Below, piece by piece: positions 7,863 through 13,553 of a stretch of DNA of 14,888 nucleotides. The position numbers were made by a program, and so were the translations under genes. The DNA is taken from NCBI GenBank assembly GCA_022574795.1, contig JACZRJ010000003.1, positions 1-14,888 of the forward strand, written 5' to 3'. The stretch's first letter is position 1; each line of letters starts with the position of its first letter. This DNA is from Patescibacteria group bacterium (lineage in GTDB: Bacteria > Patescibacteriota > Andersenbacteria > UBA10190). The notes under the pieces are model-generated. The model worked only from the letters and a program-made list of their open reading frames with translations, made no database searches and was not told the origin of the DNA.

Positions 7863-8639
7863 ATGGATTACGCATATACATACTGGGAAGGAACACTACC
7901 ACTAATAAATAAGTTGTGTATCGGAAGTATTACTAAAATCTTCGGCCAGAGGCATATCCACACCACACCAGACAATATAGATAAATACATTAAGATCCCT
8001 ACCAATATTAAAAATACATTGCACGTGGGATTCCGAGCCGATTATATCAGAGCTGCCTTACTTAAAAAATATGGCGGCTGGTGGTTCGACTGTGATATAT
8101 TCCTGTTAAGAAATCCCGAAATTTTAGTTAACCTTGCGCCTAAAATATGGCAAGAAAACAAACCTGACATTCACGGCAAAAAACGCATCTGCTGTGGCGT
8201 CCTTTATAGCCATGCCGATTCAGAATGGCTTGTCAGAATTGAATCTGAATTAAAAAAAATAAATATTAACAACAATGATGTTTGGACTATTGGTCAATCA
8301 GTTTATATTAATTTTTTTGAGTCCGTCAAAAACCTGGCCCTTGGTCCTTTTACAGATTTCTATCCAATCATAGCAGAGGACTGGAATACCTTATGGAACG
8401 GGGCATTTGAAATATCACCTGATACATATGGTATCCAATTTTATACCAGTAAATTACGACGTAAGTTACAAGACGAGCATGGTCATGCCAAAATAATCCT
8501 AAATTTAGAAAGTGTTAAGGAATTAATATCCCTCTTCCCGGATTCTTTTCTGGCTAATCATTTTAAGGAACCAGCGATAATAAACCGCCAAAATATTTGG
8601 CCAAATGAAGTACTAGCGGTTCAGAAAATCGCTATCTAA
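7863..8639 (+). CDS. DXD-type sugar glycosyltransferase (GT32/capsular synthesis-like)
   Basis: This 258-residue protein probably transfers a nucleotide-activated sugar during surface polysaccharide or glycoconjugate synthesis. It opens with YAYTYWEG (3-10), like the YW.G start of Caps_synth/Gly_transf_sug proteins. The signature FRADYIRAALLKKYGGWWFD (57-76) runs into CD, giving the DXD metal/nucleotide-sugar site D76-C-D78. The family hallmark is R.ADyiR...L..yGG.w.D.D. No signal peptide or membrane helix is seen. ATG 7863 is the only good start; an in-frame TGA lies at 7833-7835, and no Shine-Dalgarno sequence precedes the ATG. The gene is much more AT-rich than the flanking regions and adjoins recombinase debris, which suggests transfer. 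Acceptor and sugar are unknown. Confidence 0.8.
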   Translation: MDYAYTYWEGTLPLINKLCIGSITKIFGQRHIHTTPDNIDKYIKIPTNIKNTLHVGFRADYIRAALLKKYGGWWFDCDIFLLRNPEILVNLAPKIWQENKPDIHGKKRICCGVLYSHADSEWLVRIESELKKININNNDVWTIGQSVYINFFESVKNLALGPFTDFYPIIAEDWNTLWNGAFEISPDTYGIQFYTSKLRRKLQDEHGHAKIILNLESVKELISLFPDSFLANHFKEPAIINRQNIWPNEVLAVQKIAI

Positions 8640-8653
8640 TTATTTGAGGTCAA

Positions 8654-8678
8654 ATTAATGCGATTAATGGGGTCAGCC
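8654..8678 (+). repeat. Left inverted repeat flanking the recombinase fragment
   Basis: This segment contains GATTAATGGGGTCAGCC preceded by ATTAATGC. It is inverted, with a few mismatches, at 9435-9458 (reverse complement contains GATTAACGGGGGTCAGCC). The start codon of the recombinase-fragment ORF lies inside it. The GGGGTCAG core resembles REP-like sequences associated with Y1 (RAYT) transposases. Confidence 0.6.
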
Positions 8679-9440
8679 TCTAACCCTATTGAGAAATCCA
8701 ATTCTCGACGGGGTTTCAAGCAGTCGGTTATTCATACTAAGAAGATTGAAGACGAAGTTGCCAAACAGCTAGACAAGATAACGATCCCTCAAGAATTTAT
8801 TGATTGGGCTATGGAATATTTAGAAAGTGAAGTTGATACGGAAGCGCTGTCTCAAGAAGCGCAACTCGTAGCTCTCAATCATGATGAGGAGGAGAATGAG
8901 AAAGAGTTACGACGGCTCAATAAACTGTACGTGAGTGGTGGGTACGAGTATGAGGGTGGGGCGGTAGATTATAAGAAACAACAAAGAGAGATACTTCAAC
9001 AACGAGCGAGTATACATAAACGAAAAAGTCATTTTACTAATCATGCTGATAGGTGGCGCACAGAAACTGAGAAGGGGTACGAGTATTGTCGTGATGCAGC
9101 TAAGGTTTTTGGAGACCCTAATGTAGATCACCGAACCAAGCGGAGAGTATTAAGTAGTCTCGTCCAGAAGGCTACAATAAGAGGCGATAAGGTCATTTTG
9201 GATATAGAACCACCGTTTATGTTCATCAAAAAGAAGCTGGACGCCATTAAACAGCAATTCGGGGTTACCGAACCAGGTAAAATGGCTGAATTGTTAGCTG
9301 ATACCAATGATCCAGAGATAGTTGAGGGTATCAAGTTGACTTGGCTCCCCCTATTGGACATGTTTAGAACTATTAATTGGGTGAAAATAGAGCAAGAGTT
9401 ACTCAGATTTAATCCTGCCTTTGTATTAAATGGTGGCTGA
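8658..9440 (+). CDS. C-terminal fragment of a large serine recombinase
   Basis: The product has 260 residues. From KIEDEVAKQLDKITIPQEFI (about 30-49) it follows the post-zinc-ribbon region of large serine recombinases: an 'I.IP.EF..WA...L' helix, a long charged coiled coil (about 75-150), then KVFGDPNVDHRTKRRVLSSL and KVILDIEPPFMFIKK, the usual terminal beta piece. The catalytic resolvase domain with its serine, the DNA-binding Recombinase domain and the zinc ribbon are absent, so it cannot catalyse recombination alone. GAGG lies about 8 bases before ATG 8658-8660, so it may be expressed. The frame starts and stops inside the flanking inverted repeats. Its last codons are the source of the tail sequence found at 2880 and 12010. 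Fragment identity is by pattern recognition. Confidence 0.65.
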   Translation: MRLMGSASNPIEKSNSRRGFKQSVIHTKKIEDEVAKQLDKITIPQEFIDWAMEYLESEVDTEALSQEAQLVALNHDEEENEKELRRLNKLYVSGGYEYEGGAVDYKKQQREILQQRASIHKRKSHFTNHADRWRTETEKGYEYCRDAAKVFGDPNVDHRTKRRVLSSLVQKATIRGDKVILDIEPPFMFIKKKLDAIKQQFGVTEPGKMAELLADTNDPEIVEGIKLTWLPLLDMFRTINWVKIEQELLRFNPAFVLNGG

Positions 9441-9458
9441 CCCCCGTTAATCGTTAAT
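9435..9458 (-). repeat. Right inverted repeat flanking the recombinase fragment
   Basis: This is the inverted counterpart of 8654-8678. The stop codon of the recombinase fragment lies within it. No target-site duplication is apparent outside the two arms. Confidence 0.6.
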
Positions 9459-9460
9459 CA

Positions 9461-9799
9461 CTAACTAGTCAATGGCAAACCGGCATCCGTCCAGTCTTTC
9501 TTACCTCCTTTGTAGTCGAGAACCTGTGTGTAACCCACAGATTGCAGCTTCCGCGCAGCTCCGGTTGACGCAGTGCACAAAAAACTCGAGCAGTAGACAA
9601 CAACTGGCTCATTTTTGTCCGGCAGCAGACGAGGATATAATTCTTCAAGCCTATTCATTGGAATATTAAGGGCCGCGGGCAAGTGCCCTTTGGCGTAATC
9701 TTCTTCGGACAACACTTCAACCAGCTTAAACCCTTCCTTATTTTCCATCATCTCAAAGAGTTTTTCTTTGGCAATGAACTTTAACTTCTGAGTTACCAT
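9461..9799 (-). CDS. Rhodanese-like domain protein
   Basis: This 112-residue single-domain rhodanese would carry persulfide sulfur or act as a thiol sensor in the cytosol. It shows LVEVLSEEDYAKGHLPAALN (rhodanese strand/CH2A-like region, 26-45) and VVYCSSFLCTAS with the likely catalytic Cys70 (loop 70-76). The tail DYKGGKKDWTDAGLPL matches the common 'Y.GG..dW..aGLPl' ending. The active loop is not the classical CxxGxR but a longer form with a second Cys at 75, as in a known rhodanese subgroup. The ATG (9797-9799) lies one base from the YceI stop (9801-9803), so the two are one operon. The stop is TAG followed by TGA. The neighbours suggest stress or sulfur handling. Confidence 0.88.
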   Translation of the reverse strand: MVTQKLKFIAKEKLFEMMENKEGFKLVEVLSEEDYAKGHLPAALNIPMNRLEELYPRLLPDKNEPVVVYCSSFLCTASTGAARKLQSVGYTQVLDYKGGKKDWTDAGLPLTS

Positions 9800-9800
9800 G

Positions 9801-10355
9801 TTATTGCTGGAGTAACTCTATATTTAGATTAACTTCAACCTCGCCTCCGACAGTGGTAGCACCCTCTCCGGCAGGTGCATCCCAGCTCACCTTAAAATCG
9901 TGGCGATTAATCGTGGTTTTAACCGTAAAACCAGCCCGAGTGACAGGCTCCTTACCCTCGCCGGAAGGAATTTCCCGCGCGCCGGAGTAAGAACCTTCAA
10001 AAACAACCGGGTGTGTGATCCCGCGAATAGTTACGTCCCCTGTGATTTTGTATGAGCCGTCACCCGCTGCTTCAATCTTGGTACTCTTGAAAGTGATGGA
10101 TGGATGATTGGCGACATCAAAGAAATCCTCGCCGCGCAGGTGATTATCTCGTCCTTCATCGCCAGTCCAAATGCTGTCTGTTTTAATGTCAGCTTGAATG
10201 GAGCCACCAGCCGGATCCTGGGAATCGAAGTTGGCTTCCGCCTCAAATTCAGTAAACCGACCCTTCACCCAGGCTATCCCCATGTGCTTAACACTGAATT
10301 CAACTGACGAGTGAGCCGGGTCGATGACCCATTTTGTTGCTGTGTTGTGAGACAT
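9801..10355 (-). CDS. YceI-like domain protein
   Basis: The product has 184 residues, the usual size of a YceI domain, a lipocalin-like barrel that binds isoprenoid or other lipids. It opens WVIDPAHSSVEFSVKHMGIA, carries VKGRFTEFEAEANFD, and later GDVTIRGITHPVVFEGSYSG and RHDFKVSWDAP, all typical. No signal peptide is present, so a cytosolic form is predicted. The ATG at 10353-10355 has no ribosome site; TATAAT (minus strand, 10369-10374) lies 13 bases upstream, implying a very short leader. The gene is first of a two-gene unit with rhodanese and lies directly downstream of the ArsR-type relic. Confidence 0.9.
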   Translation of the reverse strand: MSHNTATKWVIDPAHSSVEFSVKHMGIAWVKGRFTEFEAEANFDSQDPAGGSIQADIKTDSIWTGDEGRDNHLRGEDFFDVANHPSITFKSTKIEAAGDGSYKITGDVTIRGITHPVVFEGSYSGAREIPSGEGKEPVTRAGFTVKTTINRHDFKVSWDAPAGEGATTVGGEVEVNLNIELLQQ

Positions 10356-10368
10356 ACTATTTTGATAA

Positions 10369-10374
10369 ATTATA
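10369..10374 (-). promoter_or_regulatory. -10 element close to the YceI start
   Basis: A perfect TATAAT on the minus strand ends 13 bases before the ATG, so initiation would leave only about six untranslated bases. No convincing -35 was found, and the region is AT-rich, so chance occurrence is possible. Confidence 0.35.
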
Positions 10375-10436
10375 AATAAAATGTTGTGCCGAGATTATCG
10401 CTGCATAACTTTCAACACTACCATCACAATTGGATC

Positions 10437-10651
10437 TTATAATTTGACTTGGTAGCAAGTCATCTGACCATGCCGCTCGCGTGATACTAACCCTGAGAGT
10501 TCTAACAACTTAAGCTGTTGCGACGCAGCTGACGCTGACATGTTGAAAACGTTGATCACCTCGGTAACACACAAGTCCTGCTCTTCTGCAAGAAGCCAAA
10601 AGTACCAAAGCGTCCCTCGTCACTGAGCGCATTGAATATCTTTGGCAGCTA
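10437..10651 (-). pseudogene. ArsR-family HTH regulator relic, frameshifted
   Basis: One minus-strand frame reads KIFNALSDEGRFG (10604-10642). A shift at about 10602-10609 moves the family pattern to another frame: YFWLLAEEQDLCVTEVINVF, NMSASAASQQLKLLELSGLV and SRERHGQMTCYQVKL, ending TAA 10437-10439. Together they make a typical ArsR winged helix (ALSDe.R..iL.LL, recognition helix SASAASQQLKLLE, wing SRERHG). A one-base deletion in the TTTGG tract explains the shift. TAG at 10649-10651 also precedes LPKIF with no start codon after it. The relic lies upstream of YceI-rhodanese and divergent to the thioredoxin-like gene, the normal place for a local repressor. Confidence 0.65.
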
Positions 10652-10809
10652 GCTGGTATCCACAGTAGCCTTAGTCCGTAGCGTCTGTATCTGTTTGCTT
10701 AACAACATAGATAGCGTTAACAAATTTAATTCATTAAGCAACATTTTAAATATAACAATGTGCAAAACTGCGTCAAGAACATTTTTATCAATTACAATAC
10801 TTAATAGTT
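10652..10809. promoter_or_regulatory. AT-rich divergent control region
   Basis: This spacer separates the ArsR relic from the thioredoxin-like gene. TACAAT at 10793-10798 ends 11 bases before ATG 10810, a possible -10 giving an almost leaderless mRNA. GCTTAA (10697-10702) and TTAAGC (10734-10739) are inverted and could be part of an operator. Neither is strong. Confidence 0.3.
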
Positions 10810-11112
10810 ATGAGACAATCAGCAACCATTGTTATTTATCGCTTCACCGGCCGACAGGGCTTCTTTACAATCCCTAAGTCTTGGTGCGAAGAGTGTGACC
10901 TGCTGGTGAATTTGGTGAAAGGCATAATCAAAGAACAAAAGCTGCAGGACACGGTGACGCTCGTCATTCGTCCGTGGTGGCTGTGGTGGTGGCTTCCCCT
11001 CGTGCGCTATGGCAGCCTGCACGCACCGCAACTTGTCATCAACGATAAGCTCGTCAGCGCTGGGACAGTACCGCCGCGGGAGGCAGTTGAGAAAGCTGTG
11101 CACACGTCATAA
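10810..11112 (+). CDS. Small thioredoxin-fold protein with a WCEEC site
   Basis: The product has 100 residues. The site WCEEC (25-29; Cys26, Cys29) sits after a short N-terminal strand and before a helix (DLLVNLVKGIIKEQ), the thioredoxin/glutaredoxin arrangement. The end, APQLVINDKLVSAGTVPPRE, holds the family's cis-Pro loop (APQLV) and last strand. It would act as a thiol reductant or metal-thiol protein in the cytosol. The tract RPWWLWWWLP in the middle is odd and hydrophobic. No ribosome site precedes the ATG. It is transcribed away from the ArsR relic, YceI and rhodanese genes, suggesting a shared redox or metal stress role (inference). It is intact, ending in TAA. Confidence 0.72.
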   Translation: MRQSATIVIYRFTGRQGFFTIPKSWCEECDLLVNLVKGIIKEQKLQDTVTLVIRPWWLWWWLPLVRYGSLHAPQLVINDKLVSAGTVPPREAVEKAVHTS

Positions 11113-11167
11113 TAACTTCCCCGTCGTGAAGACAGACCACCTCGCCTTCCGGATCCTGGTCTGGAAC

Positions 11168-11824
11168 ATGCGCTGGATGACGCTGCATGTAGGCTTCGTC
11201 GCTCGACCGTTTATCGTTTGGTATAGCGAGCGCGAGGTTATCGCCTGTGGCCTGCGCGCCACCGGTGGCGACGTGCGCATCATCTACTCAATGCTCCCGA
11301 GCCGATGCCAGCACACTTTTACTAAGAGGGACACTACCGGCCAGTGGTTACCTGGCCGAGCAGAGCCAACCGCAAACTTTTCTGGTGAGCTCGTCCACCA
11401 AGTAACACTGCCCAATGCCCAGCTTGGCGATATCTACCGAGTGAACGCTGAACTGAAAAACAGCGGTCGCTTGATTCAATCGCCTACTATAACCGTTAAG
11501 CCAGCCACTGCTAGAACAAATATCCTGACGGTGCAGATGCTGCCACATGGCCAAGCGAAGTTCATGTGGCCGGCTGGTGAACAGTTCGATCCTATGGTCT
11601 ACTTTCTGGCTCTGGAGGACAACGCTGGTAACAGCCTCGCTGGTGTTTACACCCGTGATACCAGTTGGACTTATCCGATAACCAAGCAGGCTTCTCTGTC
11701 ACTAGGCCCTATTGATCCTTCGCCTCTGGAACCAAGACAAAGCTACACTGCCAAGCTTGTGATTGTTGATTTCGATGGCTGGGTCAGCAATATAGCTGAG
11801 CGACAATTTACCCTGCTGCCGTAA
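11168..11824 (+). CDS. Probable beta-sandwich (FN3-like) protein, unknown
   Basis: The frame is open from before 11009, but its first part overlaps the thioredoxin-like gene, so I start it at ATG 11168 (about 218 residues). ATG 11177 or GTG 11126 are alternatives; none has a clear ribosome site. The sequence is strand-rich. One possible domain runs from RPFIVWYSEREVIACGLRAT to about SPTITVKP, and a second includes FMWPAGEQFDPMVYFLALED and ends SYTAKLVIVDFDGWVSN; both have an FN3-like feel (paired Tyr/Trp strands, proline-rich linkers). No signal peptide is seen, so the true N-terminus may be lost or misplaced. Function is not recognised. Confidence 0.5.
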   Translation: MRWMTLHVGFVARPFIVWYSEREVIACGLRATGGDVRIIYSMLPSRCQHTFTKRDTTGQWLPGRAEPTANFSGELVHQVTLPNAQLGDIYRVNAELKNSGRLIQSPTITVKPATARTNILTVQMLPHGQAKFMWPAGEQFDPMVYFLALEDNAGNSLAGVYTRDTSWTYPITKQASLSLGPIDPSPLEPRQSYTAKLVIVDFDGWVSNIAERQFTLLP

Positions 11825-11900
11825 GCAGAATGTTCTAACACCCGGATGTTTAAATAGCTACGATAAGGCTTAGGAATCCAATATTTTAATTGTTTTCGAA

Positions 11901-11919
11901 TTTCCGGCTCCGCCGGAAA
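11901..11919. repeat. Compact GC-rich hairpin
   Basis: TTTCCGGC and GCCGGAAA form an 8-bp perfect stem with a 3-base loop, 80 bases after the beta-sandwich gene. It could stop or stabilise that transcript, but no U-run follows. Confidence 0.5.
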
Positions 11920-11964
11920 CTGAGGACTCCATGTGGGATGGGAGCAGCGGAACGAAGTGGAGCG

Positions 11965-11994
11965 ATGAGGGAAGGGATTCCTTCCTTCCCTCAT
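11965..11994. repeat. 11-bp perfect hairpin
   Basis: ATGAGGGAAGG (11965-11975) pairs with CCTTCCCTCAT (11984-11994) across an 8-base loop. It sits just before the recombinase-tail relic at 12000. No U-run adjoins it; it may be an element end. Confidence 0.55.
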
Positions 11995-11999
11995 ATCAA

Positions 12000-12069
12000 G
12001 CTCCCCCTATTGGACATGTTTAGAACTGTTGATGGGGTGAAAATAAAAGAAAACTTGGAAGATATTTAG
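12000..12069 (+). pseudogene. Relic of a recombinase 3' end, copy 2
   Basis: The first 28 bases are identical to 9344-9371 in the recombinase fragment, and GGGTGAAAATA is shared farther on. The frame reads LLDMFRTVDGVKIKENLEDI then TAG at 12067-12069. Nothing recombinase-like lies upstream. Confidence 0.65.
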
Positions 12070-12096
12070 TTTTTTAATCAATTACAAACGCAAGTA

Positions 12097-12127
12097 TAAA
12101 AAATACCCGTTGAAGTTATCTCGGGGT
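12097..12127 (-). terminator. Weak terminator after the 12150-12536 gene
   Basis: On the minus strand ACCCCG and CGGGT can pair with a one-base bulge, followed by A and a run of six U. It lies about 25 bases past the stop codon. The stem is short. Confidence 0.4.
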
Positions 12128-12149
12128 TTACAATCGCCATCAGAATAAA

Positions 12150-12536
12150 TCAGGATACTGAAGCTTTTTCGTAAGTTCCGACTTTTCTGTTAGCCCTGAG
12201 CTCTTGAAGAATCCATTCTATCAACTCCGCCGTAAGCACAGTGGCTTCTTCTAATGATCGATTATCTGGATTGAGAACTTGAGCGGAAAGACTAGTTTTA
12301 TCATCCAATTCAGCTCTGCATGTTTCACAAATTGCTGCGAGTATATCGCCAACATCTTTGACCGCTTGATCCATATCATCGAAAACGGGCTGAGCAGTAA
12401 GCAATGGCTTGAAACTATGACCGGGCCCACGAGTAATCGCAAACCCCCAGGTACCTCCATCCTCTCCAACCGAAAAGTGCAAGTCCTTCGGCTGAGTAAA
12501 AATCTCCAATGCGGTCACACGACTGATACCTGCCAT
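12150..12536 (-). CDS. Hypothetical protein, 128 aa
   Basis: No family is recognised. The start is ATG 12534-12536, set by GGAGGTG five bases upstream. The N-terminal half is strand-like and glycine-rich (HFSVGEDGGTWGFAITRGPG, about 28-47); the second half is helical and acidic (DDMDQAVKDVGDILAAICET from about 62, and EEATVLTAELIEWILQELRA later). Two cysteines (ICETC) lie close together. No signal peptide or membrane helix is present, so it is probably cytosolic. A promoter-like pair precedes it and a weak terminator follows, so it looks like a stand-alone transcription unit. The stop is TGA. Confidence 0.7.
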   Translation of the reverse strand: MAGISRVTALEIFTQPKDLHFSVGEDGGTWGFAITRGPGHSFKPLLTAQPVFDDMDQAVKDVGDILAAICETCRAELDDKTSLSAQVLNPDNRSLEEATVLTAELIEWILQELRANRKVGTYEKASVS

Positions 12537-12592
12537 AACAACACCTCCACTTTTAGAGAGCAATTTGTTTAATTAAAAGAACACAACTGTAT

Positions 12593-12621
12593 AAAATACC
12601 TTACAATATCATGTCAGTCAA
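12593..12621 (-). promoter_or_regulatory. Promoter candidate for the 128-residue gene
   Basis: On the minus strand TTGACT (12616-12621) and TATTTT (12593-12598) are spaced by 17 bases, about 57 bases before the start codon. Matches to sigma-70 consensus are 5/6 and 4/6. Confidence 0.4.
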
Positions 12622-12675
12622 TGCCAAAAACATTTCAAATACATAAAAATTATTCGGCTATGTTCAGAAAATTTT

Positions 12676-12712
12676 CTCGCGGGGCTGAGTAAACGAAACA
12701 CTACGCTCAGTG
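12676..12712. repeat. 37-bp direct repeat, copy 2
   Basis: Identical to 2412-2448 about 10.3 kb away, in the same orientation. It is followed by TCGGATTCGAAC, which looks like a tRNA T-arm in reverse but does not fold as one. It is in the gap between two divergent genes. Confidence 0.75.
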
Positions 12713-12721
12713 TCGGATTCG

Positions 12722-12750
12722 AACACAAAGTAAGTGTTGCGATTTGTGTT
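12722..12750. repeat. 8-bp inverted repeat upstream of the export module
   Basis: AACACAAA (12722-12729) and TTTGTGTT (12743-12750) are inverted across 13 bases. This could be an operator-like dyad about 100 bases before the promoter candidate at 12848. No matching regulator is in view. Confidence 0.35.
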
Positions 12751-12847
12751 ATATGACCGACAGACACGACAGACAGAAGTTAGCTCAAAGGTATTTTGTC
12801 ATCATCATGTGCCTACAGACGCTGCGGTGAGCCGTAGAAACAGAATC

Positions 12848-12891
12848 TTGACAAATATGCCCTCCCCCCGTACAGTCTGACGATGTATAAT
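12848..12891 (+). promoter_or_regulatory. Promoter candidate for the secreted protein/protease pair
   Basis: TTGACA (12848-12853) is followed after 17 bases by TACAGT (12871-12876), 4/6 to consensus. A perfect TATAAT also occurs at 12886-12891 but lacks a correctly spaced -35. Either would give a 22-42 base leader carrying the strong ribosome site. Confidence 0.45.
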
Positions 12892-12900
12892 ATGTACCGA

Positions 12901-12910
12901 AAGGGGGTGA
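12901..12910 (+). promoter_or_regulatory. Very strong ribosome binding site
   Basis: AAGGGGGTGA matches the extended anti-Shine-Dalgarno complement with one substitution and ends nine bases before ATG 12920. It is the best ribosome site in the window and suggests high expression of the secreted protein. Confidence 0.7.
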
Positions 12911-12919
12911 AATACATAT

Positions 12920-13465
12920 ATGAACAATAAGATTATAGCCTTTATCGGCGCAAGCGCACTGGTGGGCATTGTGGCAGTTCCAGTATTGAGCGCTACTTCG
13001 ACAGCCGTTTCGGCAACCGTAACCCCCGGCGTAATTTCAGTGTTAATGAACACGACTTCAATTGGTTACGGCACAGTTGAGATCCCGTCTGTTGATCGTG
13101 TTCCTACTGATCCTTCCGCTGATAAAATCATCGGGGCTACCAATAATGGCGGCATCCCTGAGGACTTTTTCATTAGCGGTGCAGACGCTACTGGAGCGAG
13201 TCAAAATTGGACCATTGTAGACGGCGCTCCGAGTGGAGCTTCAACTTATGACTACAACCACAAGTTCCTCGACTGTGATAATGATAGCGCTTGTACAAAT
13301 CCTGCGACTGCAAATAGCATGACAACTACGGCAGAAGCACTGGCAACTGGGGTCTCGGTTAATGCAACTGAATACTTCAAGTTGCGCCTAAGCACTCCAA
13401 CTGAAACTGGTGGCGACTTGAGCGAGCACAGCACTACCGTGACTGTTCTAGCTACAGCTTCGTAA
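12920..13465 (+). CDS. Small secreted beta-rich surface protein
   Basis: The product has 181 residues. It begins with a classic signal peptide: MNNK, a hydrophobic core IIAFIGASALVGIVAVPVL, and a likely cleavage at SA or VSA near residues 25-33. The mature part is Thr/Ser/Ala/Gly-rich and strand-like: ATVTPGVISVLMNTTSIGYG, then TNNGGIPEDFFISGADATGA, WTI, and a terminal STTVTVLATAS. The NNGGIPEDFFISG pattern resembles surface or coat beta-sandwich proteins of CPR and Gram-positive bacteria (inference). Two cysteines (C114, C119 by count, in the DCDNDSAC loop) could form a disulfide. It has no anchor or transmembrane tail. It has the strongest ribosome site in the window and is followed by a hairpin and the protease. 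Confidence 0.72.
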   Translation: MNNKIIAFIGASALVGIVAVPVLSATSTAVSATVTPGVISVLMNTTSIGYGTVEIPSVDRVPTDPSADKIIGATNNGGIPEDFFISGADATGASQNWTIVDGAPSGASTYDYNHKFLDCDNDSACTNPATANSMTTTAEALATGVSVNATEYFKLRLSTPTETGGDLSEHSTTVTVLATAS

Positions 13466-13479
13466 ATCGTGATTAATTG

Positions 13480-13521
13480 CATCCTGTGGGGTGTGGCAGA
13501 CGTTACTACATCCCAAGGATG
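13480..13521 (+). other. 16-bp intercistronic hairpin
   Basis: CATCCT (13480-13485) pairs with AGGATG (13516-13521). After a bulged G, TGGGGTGTGG (13487-13496) pairs with CTACATCCCA (13506-13515) using two G-U wobbles, around a 9-base loop. It starts 15 bases after the secreted-protein stop. No U-run follows, so it is more likely an mRNA-stabilising or attenuating structure than a standard terminator. The wobble pairs favour an RNA-strand role on the plus strand. Confidence 0.65.
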
Positions 13522-13553
13522 TGGAGATCAAAATTAAAAACTAACAGGTAAGT

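Noticed and set aside
11009..11167. Upstream extension of the beta-sandwich ORF to 11009
   Set aside because: It overlaps the thioredoxin-like gene in another frame and has a basic, low-information sequence without a ribosome site.
12700..12730. Reverse-strand GTTCGAATCC suggesting a tRNA 3' end next to the 37-bp repeat
   Set aside because: The T stem does not pair and no cloverleaf could be built upstream.
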